Notes: generated from the sequence alone by a model not told the origin. DNA of 64,000 nucleotides from JAHEDH01 sp963753285 (GCA_963753285.1 CAVWBT010000016.1:301157-365156), one strand, 5' to 3'. Positions 12,686 through 21,148 are shown, counted from the stretch's first letter. Program-made: numbers and translations.

Positions 12686-13933
12686 TCACGGGACGAGACG
12701 CACGAACCGCCGCTTGCCGACCTGCATGACCTTGCCGACCAGACGCGCCCTCGCCTGTTCACCCTCGGTGATCTTCTCGCCGTCGATCTTGATGGCACCC
12801 TGATCGAGGAGGCGACGCGCCTCCCCGACCGACTTCGACAGACCGGCGGCGTTCACCAGGTGCGGCATCGAGACCGGATCCTCCTCCGGTAGCTCGAAGT
12901 CGTCGATCTCGTCGGGTACCGAACCCTGCCGGAAGACCTGATCGAACGCGGCTTCCGCCGCGACGGCGTCCTCTGTGGAGTGATACATCTCGATGATCGA
13001 TCGGGCGAGCAGACGCTTCGTCTCGCCCGGGTGGAGTGAACCGTCTCCCAGGCCTCGACGGATCTCGGTCACGCGCTCGATCGGCAATTCGGTCGCGAGC
13101 TCGAACCACTGGCCCATCAGCGGATCGGGAATGCTCATCGTCTTGCCGAACATCTCTTCAGGCGACTCGGTGATCCCGATGTAATTGCCCAGAGACTGCG
13201 ACATCTTCTCGGTGCCGTCGGTTCCGACCAGCAGCGGCATCGTGACCGCCACCTGCGGCTCTGCCCCGTATCGCTGTTGAATCGACCTGCCCATCATCAG
13301 ATTCCACAACTGATCGGTCCCGCCGAGCTCGATGTCGGCTTCGACCGCAACCGAGTCGTAGCCCTGGAGCAGCGGGTACATGAACTCCATCACCGAGATC
13401 GGGCTCCCCGAGTCATACCGGTTCGAGAAGTCCGAGCGCTCCAGCATCTGGGCGACGGTCGCCTTCGACGTCAGCTCGAGCATCCCGTACATGTCGAAGC
13501 TGGACAGCCACTCGGAGTTGTATCGGATCTCGAGGTTGTCCGGTAGGAGGATCTTCGAGAACTGGTCCAGGAGGACGTCCGCATAGCCCTGCACCTCGTC
13601 ACGGCTGAGCCGTTTCCTCGTCGCCGTCTTGCCGCTTGGATCACCGACCTGAGCCGTGAAATCGCCGACGATCAGCACCGCCGTGTGGCCCTGCTCCTGG
13701 AAGTGGCGGAGCTTGCGGAGCACGACGGCCCACCCCAGGGTGACCGACGGCGCCGTGGGGTCGAGTCCCAGTTTCACGCGGAGCGGGCGGCCGAGGCCGA
13801 GTTTCTCCTCGAGGCCTTCGTGAGGTGCGACCGTGTCGACCCCACGCATCAGACGTTCGAGGTCGGCACCACCGCTGGACGTCCGTCTGTCATCTGTCAT
13901 CTGTCGTCTGTCATCTGAGAGGTCATCTGTCAT
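12686..13933 (-). CDS. tyrS: Tyrosyl-tRNA synthetase
   Basis: This class I synthetase charges tRNA-Tyr. The protein has up to 415 residues. Seen motifs are a LGLDPTAPSVTLGW segment (the HIGH-equivalent), GGTDQLWN for tyrosine binding, KMSQSLGN (KMSKS-type loop) and a C-terminal S4 RNA-binding domain (AGLSKSVGEARRLLDQGAI). The first 18 residues (MTDDLSDDRRQMTDDRR-) come from a 7-bp tandem repeat and are not part of the normal protein. In-frame ATGs at 13933 and 13900 are both inside that repeat and neither has a Shine-Dalgarno sequence. The start is therefore uncertain. The gene follows mpg and precedes the rRNA operon. Confidence 0.95.
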   Translation of the reverse strand: MTDDLSDDRRQMTDDRRTSSGGADLERLMRGVDTVAPHEGLEEKLGLGRPLRVKLGLDPTAPSVTLGWAVVLRKLRHFQEQGHTAVLIVGDFTAQVGDPSGKTATRKRLSRDEVQGYADVLLDQFSKILLPDNLEIRYNSEWLSSFDMYGMLELTSKATVAQMLERSDFSNRYDSGSPISVMEFMYPLLQGYDSVAVEADIELGGTDQLWNLMMGRSIQQRYGAEPQVAVTMPLLVGTDGTEKMSQSLGNYIGITESPEEMFGKTMSIPDPLMGQWFELATELPIERVTEIRRGLGDGSLHPGETKRLLARSIIEMYHSTEDAVAAEAAFDQVFRQGSVPDEIDDFELPEEDPVSMPHLVNAAGLSKSVGEARRLLDQGAIKIDGEKITEGEQARARLVGKVMQVGKRRFVRLVP

Positions 13934-13945
13934 CTGTCATCTCGG
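13881..13945. repeat. 7-bp tandem repeat island (TGTCATC units) at the tyrS 5' end
   Basis: The plus strand reads as consecutive seven-base units: TGTCATC at 13888, 13895, 13909, 13928 and 13935, a TGTCGTC variant at 13902 and a decayed TGAGAGG at 13916. The same unit occurs between pheT and pheS and around the ribH stop. GAGCGAG at 13949-13955 lies beside it. Each unit holds an ATG on the minus strand. Confidence 0.9.
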
Positions 13946-13956
13946 AAAGAGCGAGC

Positions 13957-14505
13957 CTACCCAGCGCCTTGGGCGGCGACGAAGCGAAGAGGATGATCCA
14001 CCGCCACGCTGATGCCCACCCGCGGTGTGGCGACCCAGGCACGGGTGCCGGGCGATCCGCTCAACTCGAGCAGGTCCCCGATCCGCGTCCCGTCGAAGGA
14101 TCCGTCGATTCCGAGCGCCTGGCACAGCTTTCCCGGTCCATCGGTCAGGTGGTCGGCTCTCCCCCGCCGTTCGGTCATCGTCGCTCGACCCTCGATCGGC
14201 GCCCCTCCCCTGATCAGGACGGCCTCACCCGACCCGTCGGGGCCGGTCACGATGTTCACGCACCAATGGATCCCGTAGCTCCGATAGACGTACACGCCTC
14301 CGGGTGCACCGAACATCGGTGCGTTTCTCGGCGTCGGGCCGCGGTACGTGTGGCTGGCGGGGTCGTCGGGGAGGTACGCCTCGGTCTCGTCGATCTCGAT
14401 CGAGGTCGCGGATCCGTCGACGTGGGTGGTGAGCACCATGCCGAGCAACCGTGGTGCGACCTCATCGGCGGGCGCGCCGAGCCACCGAAGATCAACCGAG
14501 TTCAT
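13957..14505 (-). CDS. mpg: DNA-3-methyladenine glycosylase (AAG/MPG family)
   Basis: The 182-residue enzyme belongs to the AAG/MPG fold, which removes alkylated and deaminated purines in base-excision repair. The diagnostic run is visible: ETEAYLPDDPASHTYRGPTPRN, split here as ETEAY (active-site glutamate region), PASHTYRG and TPRNAPMFG. YVYRSYGIHWCVN follows with the DNA-intercalating tyrosine region. Its ATG lies inside the argF end (14-bp overlap), so the two are probably co-translated. The M. tuberculosis genome also places mpg next to tyrS. Confidence 0.92.
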   Translation of the reverse strand: MNSVDLRWLGAPADEVAPRLLGMVLTTHVDGSATSIEIDETEAYLPDDPASHTYRGPTPRNAPMFGAPGGVYVYRSYGIHWCVNIVTGPDGSGEAVLIRGGAPIEGRATMTERRGRADHLTDGPGKLCQALGIDGSFDGTRIGDLLELSGSPGTRAWVATPRVGISVAVDHPLRFVAAQGAG

Positions 14506-15382
14506 CCAGGAGGATGGCCTTGAACGAGTGGAGACGATTCTCGGCCTGATCGAAGATCATCGACCGGGGATGTTCCATCATCTCGTCGGACACCTCTTCG
14601 CCTCGGTGAGCCGGAAGACAGTGCATGAAGATGGCACCGTCGGCGGTGTGGTCGAAGACCTCAGGAGTGATCTGGTATCCGGAGAAGTGGCGCCGTCTGA
14701 GCTCCGCCTCCGGCTCTTGGCCCATCGACGTCCACACGTCCGTGTACACGACGGTGGCTCCCGACACTCCCTCGAGCAGGTCCGACGTGACCGTGACGTC
14801 ACCGATCGAACCGGCTGCCTCGGTCACGGCCGCATCGGGCTCGTATCCGGACGGCGTGACCACCCGGATCGAGGATCCGAGCTTGACGGCGGCCAGCATG
14901 AGACTGTGGCACACGTTGTTGCCATCTCCGACGTAGGTGATCGTCGCCTCGTCGAGCGGCATGTGTTCGGCGACGGTCATCATGTCGGCAACCGCTTGAC
15001 ACGGATGTTCACGATCCGACAGCAGGTTGATCAGTGGCATCGTCGTTCCAGCGTCGATCTCGGACAGGTCGCCGTGGTCGAAGACACGCATTCCCAGCGC
15101 ATCCAGGTACCGGTCGAGCACACGGCCCACGTCCGCCGGCGCCTCTCGAGATCCGAGCCCGGTCTGATCGTTGCGGATCACGATCGGGTGCGCGCCGAGC
15201 TGAATCGTGGCGATGTCGCAGCTGACCCAGGTCCGCAGGGACTGCTTCTGGAAGAACAACCCCACCGATCGGCCGTCGAGCGCACGCCGATAATCGTCGG
15301 GTCCGGCCTTGACTGCCAGACCGACCTCCACGAGTGAGCCCAGACGTGTTGCGTCGGTCTCGGCGATCGTCAGAAAGCTCAT
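14492..15382 (-). CDS. argF: Ornithine carbamoyltransferase (variant carbamoyl-phosphate motif)
   Basis: The 296-residue enzyme joins carbamoyl phosphate and ornithine to make citrulline for arginine synthesis. HPCQ (in REHPCQAVAD), the ornithine-binding DVWTSMG and the HCLPAHRG motif are all present. The usual carbamoyl-phosphate motif STRT is SLRT here (FQKQSLRTWVS), which is unusual for plain ArgF. The gene overlaps pheT by four bases and no other arg gene is in the window. An acylated-ornithine substrate, as in SLRT-type relatives, is possible but the DxxxSMG motif favours ornithine. Confidence 0.85.
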   Translation of the reverse strand: MSFLTIAETDATRLGSLVEVGLAVKAGPDDYRRALDGRSVGLFFQKQSLRTWVSCDIATIQLGAHPIVIRNDQTGLGSREAPADVGRVLDRYLDALGMRVFDHGDLSEIDAGTTMPLINLLSDREHPCQAVADMMTVAEHMPLDEATITYVGDGNNVCHSLMLAAVKLGSSIRVVTPSGYEPDAAVTEAAGSIGDVTVTSDLLEGVSGATVVYTDVWTSMGQEPEAELRRRHFSGYQITPEVFDHTADGAIFMHCLPAHRGEEVSDEMMEHPRSMIFDQAENRLHSFKAILLDELG

Positions 15383-17775
15383 GCCTGCCCCCGTAGTACT
15401 GCGCCCGCGGATGCGGCCGCCTCGATCATCGCCGCACGCACCGGTGCGACCTCCTCACCCGTCAGCGTGTGGTCGGGTGCGCGTAGAACGTAGTGGATTG
15501 CCAGCGACTTCCGCCCATCCTCGAGCCCCCGATACTCGTCGAAGACCTCCGCCGACTCGATCAGCTCACCAGCAACCGCTGCCGTCGTCGCCAGGAGGTC
15601 GGCAGAGGCCACATCACGGTCGATGACGAATGCCAGATCGAACTCGGAGCGTGGGAACACACTGGGCGTCTGGAGCTGCGGTCTCGGCATCGGCGCTGCG
15701 AGTGCCCCAAGATCGAGCTCACCGGCGGCGACCCTGCCGTCGAGGTCGTAGTGCCGCACGACACTCGGGTGGATCTCCCCGACATGACCGACGATCCGGC
15801 CATCGATGACCACCTCGGCACATCGCCCAGGGTGGAATCCCGGATACGCGGTTCCGCGTAGCTCGATGTCGAGATCGAGCACCTCGGCGATGAGGCGGGT
15901 GATGGCGGTGGCCGTGTAGGCGTCGGCGGGTCGTCCCGTGCCTCCGAGCTCGAGGCCCCCGGAAACGCCGAACACGGCGAACCCCAGCCGGAGGGGCTGC
16001 GCGGGAATGCGGGAGTCGTCGGGGTCGGGTTCGTCGAAGAACACGCGCCCGGTCTCGAACAGACCGCCGTGCGCAGCGCCATGGCTGGCGTTGTATCGAA
16101 GCGACGCCAGCAGCCCGGGCAACAGCGTCGTCCGGAGCGCGCCTTCTTCCTCCCGGAGGGGGTTCCGCACTCTCACGACGTTGCGGGCTGGGTCCTGCAT
16201 CGGATATCCGACCAGGTCGAGGTCGTCGGGGTCCATGAAGCTGAGATGCACTGCCTGATGGAGGCCGGCGCCGGTGAGCGCTCCCCGCAGGCGGCGTTCC
16301 CGATGCTGTTCCGGTGTCAATCCGGCCGCAGATCCACGAGGAAGGCTCTCGCCGAACTGGTCGTAGCCGTGGAGTCGCGCCACTTCCTCGACCAGATCGA
16401 TCGGGCGCTCGAGATCGGGACGGAAGGTCGGCACCGTCACGACGAGCGGGTCGTCTCCGGAGACACCCAACTCCAGCTTCTCGAGCAGACCGGCGACGTT
16501 CTGGGTCGGGAAGTCGTGACCGAGGGTTCTGGAAACAACCGAGAGCGACAGTTCCAATCTGCGTTCGCTCACCGGGACCGCGACCTCGTCGACGATGCCG
16601 GCGAGCACGGTCGCCCCCGATATCTCTGCGAGGAGCTGCGCCGCCCTCGACGACGCCCGGAGAGGCAGACCGGGATCCACACCCCGCTCGAACCGAGAGG
16701 AGGCCTCCGATCGCAACCCGTGGCGGCGGGACATCCACATGATCGTGGGAGGATCCCAGGTGGCCGCTTCCAGGAAGACTCTCGATGTCGCATCGGACAC
16801 CTCCGAGGTGGCTCCACCCATCGTTCCGGCCAGTGAGATCGGACCGGTGGAGTCACAGATGACGAGATCGTCCTCGCTGAGCGTGCGTTCGACGTCGTCC
16901 AGGGTCGTCGCCTTCTCCCCTTCTTCGGCCCGTCTGACGACGAGGTGGTCGCCGACGATCCGATCGGCGTCGAACGCATGCAGCGGGTGGCCCAGTTCCA
17001 ACATCACGTAGTTGGTGACGTCGACGGCGTTCGAGATGGCACGTACGCCTGCGACCCGGAGTCGTTGGCGCATCCAGAACGGTGACGGGCCGATCTCGAC
17101 ATCCTGGATCTCCCGTCCGGTGAACCGCAGACACCCGGTCGCATCGGCGATCTCGACCGTGGTCGACGGGGTCCCGGGGACCGTCGGAAGCTCGGGTTCC
17201 TGCATCTCATACGGAACGTCGAAGTAGGCCGACAGTTCCCGTGCGATTCCCATCATCGACATGGCGTCCGGTCGGTTGGGTGTGATGGAGAGATCGAAGA
17301 CGACGTCGGGCAGATCGACGTACTCGGCGAAATCGGTGCCGACAGGCGCATCGGCGTCCAGCACGAGGATGCCGGCTGCGTCGTCACCGATCTCGAGCTC
17401 ACGTTCGGAGCAGATCATGCCGTTGGATTGGACTCCTCGGATCTTCCTCCGTCCGATCTCGAACCCGCCGGGGAGGACTGCACCCGGCTTTGCGAAGGGC
17501 ACGATCGCACCGACATCGAAGTTCCAGGCACCACAGACCACGTCGACCGGGGTCCGAGCCTCGTCGTAGACGACCTGACAGAGCCGAACCTTGTCGGCGT
17601 CGGGATGCTGCTCGACACTCACCACCTCGGCGATGACCACCTCGGTCCAATCGGGCTCGAGGATCTCGACGCCTTCGACCTCGTGCCCCAGCGATTCGAA
17701 CGCCTCCTTGATGGCGGCGACGTCGTCGGTGGGCAACGTGATGTAGTCGGCGAGCCAATTGAGCGAGACCTTCAC
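15379..17775 (-). CDS. pheT: Phenylalanyl-tRNA synthetase beta subunit
   Basis: The 798-residue protein is full length for PheT. It contains an N-terminal EMAP-like tRNA-binding domain (about residues 40-150), the B3/B4 editing domain, the B5 domain and a C-terminal ferredoxin-like anticodon-binding domain that ends the protein. It forms the alpha2-beta2 enzyme with PheS and edits Tyr-tRNA-Phe. The GTG start follows an AGGAA site. Unlike most genes here, pheT does not abut pheS: about 150 bases containing inverted 7-bp repeats separate them. Downstream it overlaps argF (ATGA). Confidence 0.97.
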   Translation of the reverse strand: MKVSLNWLADYITLPTDDVAAIKEAFESLGHEVEGVEILEPDWTEVVIAEVVSVEQHPDADKVRLCQVVYDEARTPVDVVCGAWNFDVGAIVPFAKPGAVLPGGFEIGRRKIRGVQSNGMICSERELEIGDDAAGILVLDADAPVGTDFAEYVDLPDVVFDLSITPNRPDAMSMMGIARELSAYFDVPYEMQEPELPTVPGTPSTTVEIADATGCLRFTGREIQDVEIGPSPFWMRQRLRVAGVRAISNAVDVTNYVMLELGHPLHAFDADRIVGDHLVVRRAEEGEKATTLDDVERTLSEDDLVICDSTGPISLAGTMGGATSEVSDATSRVFLEAATWDPPTIMWMSRRHGLRSEASSRFERGVDPGLPLRASSRAAQLLAEISGATVLAGIVDEVAVPVSERRLELSLSVVSRTLGHDFPTQNVAGLLEKLELGVSGDDPLVVTVPTFRPDLERPIDLVEEVARLHGYDQFGESLPRGSAAGLTPEQHRERRLRGALTGAGLHQAVHLSFMDPDDLDLVGYPMQDPARNVVRVRNPLREEEGALRTTLLPGLLASLRYNASHGAAHGGLFETGRVFFDEPDPDDSRIPAQPLRLGFAVFGVSGGLELGGTGRPADAYTATAITRLIAEVLDLDIELRGTAYPGFHPGRCAEVVIDGRIVGHVGEIHPSVVRHYDLDGRVAAGELDLGALAAPMPRPQLQTPSVFPRSEFDLAFVIDRDVASADLLATTAAVAGELIESAEVFDEYRGLEDGRKSLAIHYVLRAPDHTLTGEEVAPVRAAMIEAAASAGAVLRGQA

Positions 17776-17790
17776 GAGCTCGTTCCTCGC

Positions 17791-17927
17791 TCAGATGACA
17801 GATGACAGATGACAGATGACAGATAGCGATTCACAAGTGACTTCGGAGCGCGAGGAGACGCCACACTGCACGACAGCTCGGCGACTCCACCGGCATTTCT
17901 GTCATCTGTCATCTTTGCTCTGTCATC
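17791..17927. repeat. Inverted pair of 7-bp tandem repeat tracts between pheS and pheT
   Basis: The left arm has GATGACA units at 17794, 17801, 17808 and 17815. The right arm has TGTCATC units at 17900, 17907 and 17921 with a decayed unit in phase at 17914. The arms are reverse complements about 75 bases apart, so the pheS-pheT mRNA could fold a long hairpin here. The left arm touches GAGCGAG (minus strand, 17786-17792). Confidence 0.9.
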
Positions 17928-17929
17928 TC

Positions 17930-18967
17930 TCACGTGAACTGCCTCAGGAAGCGGATGTCGTTTTCGATGAAGTGGCGGATGTTGTTGATGCCGTGGCGGA
18001 CCATTGCCATTCGCTCCACTCCCATTCCGAACGCGAAGCCGGTGACGGCGTCGGTGTCGTATCCGACATGCGAGAGGACGTTCGGGTCGACCATGCCGCA
18101 CCCGAGCATCTCGAGCCATCCGACGCCTTTGCACACCCGGCACGACGGCTCACCACCGTCACAGTTGAAACAGGACACGTCGAGTTCGGCAGACGGCTCG
18201 GTGAACGGGAAGAAGTGCGGCCGGAACCTGACGGTCGTCGCCGGGCCGAAGTACTCCTTGGCGAAGTGTGCCAGCGTCCCCTTGAGATCGGAGAACGTGA
18301 TGTCGGTGTCGACGGCGAGTCCCTCGATCTGATGGAACACCGGGAGGTGCGAAGCGTCGATGGTGTCGGATCGGTAGACCTTCCCGGGCACGATCACATG
18401 GACGGGTGGCGCGTGCTCCTCCATCCATCGCACCTGCATCGGTGATGTCTGGGTCCTCATCAGTGCAGAGTCGTGCGGTCCGAACTCGAGGTACATGGTG
18501 TCGGACTCCGCGCGGCTGGGATGGGTGGGCGGCGTGTTCAGTGCATCGAAGTTGTAGACCGAGAGCTCGGCCTCGGGACCATCGGCCACCGCATACCCCA
18601 AGGCAGTGAAGATGTCGGTGATCTCGTCGATCGTCTGCTGGATGAGATGAAGGCTGCCTGCGGGCAATCGGTAGGCCTCGAGCGTCATGTCGATCCGATC
18701 GTCGGCCAGCAGGAGGTCGGCAGCCTTCCGTTCGAGCTCAGCTCTGCGGCTCTCGATCAGTGGGACGACGGCGGCGCGAGCCTCCTGAATTGCGCGCCCC
18801 ACGACCGGCTTCTCCTCGTTCGAGAGCTTCCCGATTCCGCGTTGGAGCTCTGCGAGTTTCGAGTGACGGCCGACGAGGTGGGCCTCGACCGCCTCGAGTT
18901 CATCCAGCGTGCTCGCCGCCCCGATCTGCGTGGGCGCCGCTTCGACGATCTGATCGAGTTCTTCCAT
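17930..18967 (-). CDS. pheS: Phenylalanyl-tRNA synthetase alpha subunit
   Basis: The 345-residue class II synthetase subunit carries the catalytic site for Phe-tRNA. An N-terminal coiled coil (about residues 1-90) precedes the catalytic core. Visible motifs are FDALNTPPTHPSR, the motif 2 region VYRSDTIDASHLPVFHQIEG, and motif 3 GFAFGMGVERMAM. ATG 18965-18967 is chosen because AGGAA lies just upstream; the frame stays open further up but is not conserved there. It begins after the SpoU gene with a 59-base gap. Confidence 0.97.
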   Translation of the reverse strand: MEELDQIVEAAPTQIGAASTLDELEAVEAHLVGRHSKLAELQRGIGKLSNEEKPVVGRAIQEARAAVVPLIESRRAELERKAADLLLADDRIDMTLEAYRLPAGSLHLIQQTIDEITDIFTALGYAVADGPEAELSVYNFDALNTPPTHPSRAESDTMYLEFGPHDSALMRTQTSPMQVRWMEEHAPPVHVIVPGKVYRSDTIDASHLPVFHQIEGLAVDTDITFSDLKGTLAHFAKEYFGPATTVRFRPHFFPFTEPSAELDVSCFNCDGGEPSCRVCKGVGWLEMLGCGMVDPNVLSHVGYDTDAVTGFAFGMGVERMAMVRHGINNIRHFIENDIRFLRQFT

Positions 18968-19026
18968 GTGTTCCTGTGCCTGGGCGCCGCCACGATAGTT
19001 GTGGCCGGTTCCGGTCCCGAACCGAG

Positions 19027-19788
19027 TTATTCGCCTCGGTGGGGTGCGAGTTGCCGTCGCGCCAGCATCAACTCGTACATGCAGATGGCTCCGGCGACGG
19101 CTGCGTTCAGGCTCTCGATCTCGGTGACCATCGGAATCGTCACCCTCAGATCGGCTTTCGCCACGAGCGCCTCGGAAAGGCCGTGGGCTTCGTTGCCGAT
19201 CAGCAGACAGACGGGACGGTCGGCGGGGAGCACGCGCGACAGGTCGGTGATCGGTTCGCCACCCTCGACGACCGTGGCGATCGTGTACGCGTCGCCCGGC
19301 GGCCCCGAGGCGATCGGGGTTCGGAAGTGGCCGCCGGCGGCGGCACGCATCACCTTGGGACTCCACGGATCAACGGCAGCAGGATCCATGATCACTGCGA
19401 ATCCGAACGCGGCGGCCGTGCGGATCAGGGTCCCGGCGTTGCCCGGGTCGGAGGTGTCGAGCCAGATATGGTCGACTGCGACCGAGATCGGATCGGGGAT
19501 GCGGACGATTGCAATCGGTCCCCTCGGATGCTCGGTGTCTGCGATCTTGCGAAGGACGTCGGCGACCACGGGGATCCAGCGGGCGCCCGCCTCCTCGGCG
19601 AGTGATCGGGCCTGCTCATCGTCGACATGACCGAAGACGTCGGTCACCGACGCCCCCGACTCGACCGCTTCGGCGAGGGTGTGGGGCCCTTCGATGATCG
19701 TGGCGTTCGCCTCTCTCCTCCCCCGGGCGCGCCGAAGCCGGCCCGCTCTGACCACATGTTGATTACGGGTCGAGCTGACCGGCTCCAT
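19027..19788 (-). CDS. SpoU-family RNA 2'-O-methyltransferase
   Basis: The 253-residue SPOUT-fold enzyme methylates ribose 2'-OH in rRNA or tRNA using SAM. It has an N-terminal substrate-binding domain (STRNQHVVRAGRLRRARG...) and the three SpoU motifs: a LDTSDPGNAGTLIRTA segment, CLLIGNEAHGLS, and IPMVTEIESLNAAVAGAICMYE. It sits in the usual actinobacterial place between rplT and pheS, like TsnR/Rv1644. The ATG 19786-19788 gives the conserved N-terminus. Confidence 0.92.
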   Translation of the reverse strand: MEPVSSTRNQHVVRAGRLRRARGRREANATIIEGPHTLAEAVESGASVTDVFGHVDDEQARSLAEEAGARWIPVVADVLRKIADTEHPRGPIAIVRIPDPISVAVDHIWLDTSDPGNAGTLIRTAAAFGFAVIMDPAAVDPWSPKVMRAAAGGHFRTPIASGPPGDAYTIATVVEGGEPITDLSRVLPADRPVCLLIGNEAHGLSEALVAKADLRVTIPMVTEIESLNAAVAGAICMYELMLARRQLAPHRGE

Positions 19789-19796
19789 GCCTCGGT

Positions 19797-20147
19797 TCAG
19801 TTCTGCTTGGCGACCTCGACCAATTGGGCGAAGGCGTCGGCGTCGTTGACGGCGAGATCTGCCAGCATCTTGCGGTCGACTTCGATCTCGGCGGCCTTGA
19901 GGCCGGCGATGAACGTCGAATAGCTCATCCCGTGCTGGCGGGAAGCCGCATTGATCCGCTGGATCCACAGCCGGCGGAAGTCACCCTTCCGCTTCCGGCG
20001 ATGGTCGTAGCTGTCCTGCATCGCGTGCATGACCTGCTCGTTGGCGGTCTTGAATCGACGGCTCTTCGCACCCTTGTAGCCGGATGCCCGATCGAGGACC
20101 TTCTTGTGGTTCTTCTTGGCGTGAACCGCTCGTTTGACTCGTGCCAT
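19797..20147 (-). CDS. rplT: 50S ribosomal protein L20
   Basis: This 116-residue protein binds 23S rRNA early in 50S assembly. It starts MARVKRAVHAKKNHKKVLDR and contains YDHRRKRKGDFRRLWIQRIN, both typical of L20. The ATG follows a GGAGG site by five or six bases. It is the last member of the infC-rpmI-rplT unit, and L20 represses this operon in other bacteria. Confidence 0.98.
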   Translation of the reverse strand: MARVKRAVHAKKNHKKVLDRASGYKGAKSRRFKTANEQVMHAMQDSYDHRRKRKGDFRRLWIQRINAASRQHGMSYSTFIAGLKAAEIEVDRKMLADLAVNDADAFAQLVEVAKQN

Positions 20148-20162
20148 GGTGGACCTCCCTGA

Positions 20163-20357
20163 TCAGCTGCCGATGAGGCGCTTGACGACTTTGGCATCAC
20201 CCGGGGCGAGATCGGTCTCGCCTTTGAGACGCCGGTACCGGTCGTTGCCCTTGGTGTTGCTCAAGTGCCCGCGACCGGACTGCTTACGCCGGAGCTTCCC
20301 AGAGCCGGTCTTCTTGATTCGTTTGGCGGCACCGCGGTGCGTCTTCTGTTTCGGCAT
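20163..20357 (-). CDS. rpmI: 50S ribosomal protein L35
   Basis: The 64-residue basic protein begins MPKQKTHRGAAKRIKKTG, the L35 signature. AAAGGAG lies well placed before the ATG. It lies between infC and rplT, as in most bacteria. Confidence 0.98.
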   Translation of the reverse strand: MPKQKTHRGAAKRIKKTGSGKLRRKQSGRGHLSNTKGNDRYRRLKGETDLAPGDAKVVKRLIGS

Positions 20358-20402
20358 GCGGGTCTCCTTTGCTGTGTGGAGGCGGATCGTGCCTCCTGCG
20401 TG

Positions 20403-20975
20403 TCAATCCGTGGCTGCTTCTTCGGTGGCCTCCGATGGCTGTGCCGCCTCGGGTGCCGGCTTCGGCCGGTTCCGCAGCGGCGCGAGGGTCATCACCATCT
20501 GTCTGCCCTCGAGCGAGGGAGCCTGTTCGATCTGGGCCATGTCCTCGACGGTCTCGAAGAGCCGCCTGAGCACGCGCTCGCCGTATTCGGGGCGCTCTCG
20601 CTCTCGACCCCTGAATCGAACGGTGACCTTGACCTTGTCGCCTTCGGAGAGCCACTCGGCCGTGCGGCGAGCTTGCATGTCGAAGTCGTGGTCGGCGATC
20701 CGCGGCGTGAGCCGAGTCTCTTTGATGACCGTCCGAGTCTGATTCTTCCTGGCTTCGCGTTCCCTCACGGACTGCTCGTACTTGTACTTGCCGTAGTCCA
20801 TGATCTTGCAGACGGGCGGCTTCGCATTCGGGGCGACCTCGACGAGGTCCATGTCCAATTGCTCGGCCAGCCACAGAGCTTCCGCCAGTTTCTTCACCCC
20901 GATCTGTTCTCCGTCGGGTGCCACGACCCGTACTTCCGGAGCCCGGATGTAGGTGTTCACACGCAGGTCAGCGAT
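20403..20975 (-). CDS. infC: Translation initiation factor IF-3, AUC start codon
   Basis: IF-3 keeps 30S subunits free and proofreads the start codon. The protein contains VRVVAPDGEQIGV, KIMDYGKYKYEQ and the C-domain LSEGDKVKVTVRFRGRE. An in-frame GTG exists at 20960, but the conserved N-terminus begins five codons earlier as IADLRVNTYIRAPEVR. An AGGAGG site (20983-20988) stands exactly seven bases before an ATC codon at 20973-20975, so AUC is the likely start, giving 190 residues. AUU or AUC starts of infC allow autoregulation by IF-3. A long 5' leader with a terminator-like hairpin precedes it. Confidence 0.93.
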   Translation of the reverse strand: MADLRVNTYIRAPEVRVVAPDGEQIGVKKLAEALWLAEQLDMDLVEVAPNAKPPVCKIMDYGKYKYEQSVREREARKNQTRTVIKETRLTPRIADHDFDMQARRTAEWLSEGDKVKVTVRFRGRERERPEYGERVLRRLFETVEDMAQIEQAPSLEGRQMVMTLAPLRNRPKPAPEAAQPSEATEEAATD

Positions 20976-21010
20976 CTCGCATCCTCCTGTTGGATATCTC
21001 GTTTGGTTCC

Positions 21011-21040
21011 ATCAACAAAGGCAGCACGCGGGTGCTGCCT
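21011..21040 (-). terminator. Terminator-like hairpin in the infC leader
   Basis: On the minus strand AGGCAGCAC and GTGCTGCCT (21032-21040 and 21019-21027) form a perfect nine-base stem with a four-base loop. TTTGTTGAT follows. It lies between the putative promoter and infC and so could act as an attenuator of the infC-rpmI-rplT operon or end the upstream ribH transcript. Confidence 0.55.
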
Positions 21041-21148
21041 CGATCACATCGAACGATCCGGTTGCCCGGTTTCGTGTCGTACCTCGGCGCACCTCGTTCG
21101 GTGGCCGGGTGGGAGTCAGCGCTCCACTTCGCCTCTGTTGTGGCGTGC

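Noticed and set aside
18968..19026. T-box leader before pheS
   Set aside because: The gap is 59 bases, with no T-box sequence or specifier-type hairpin.
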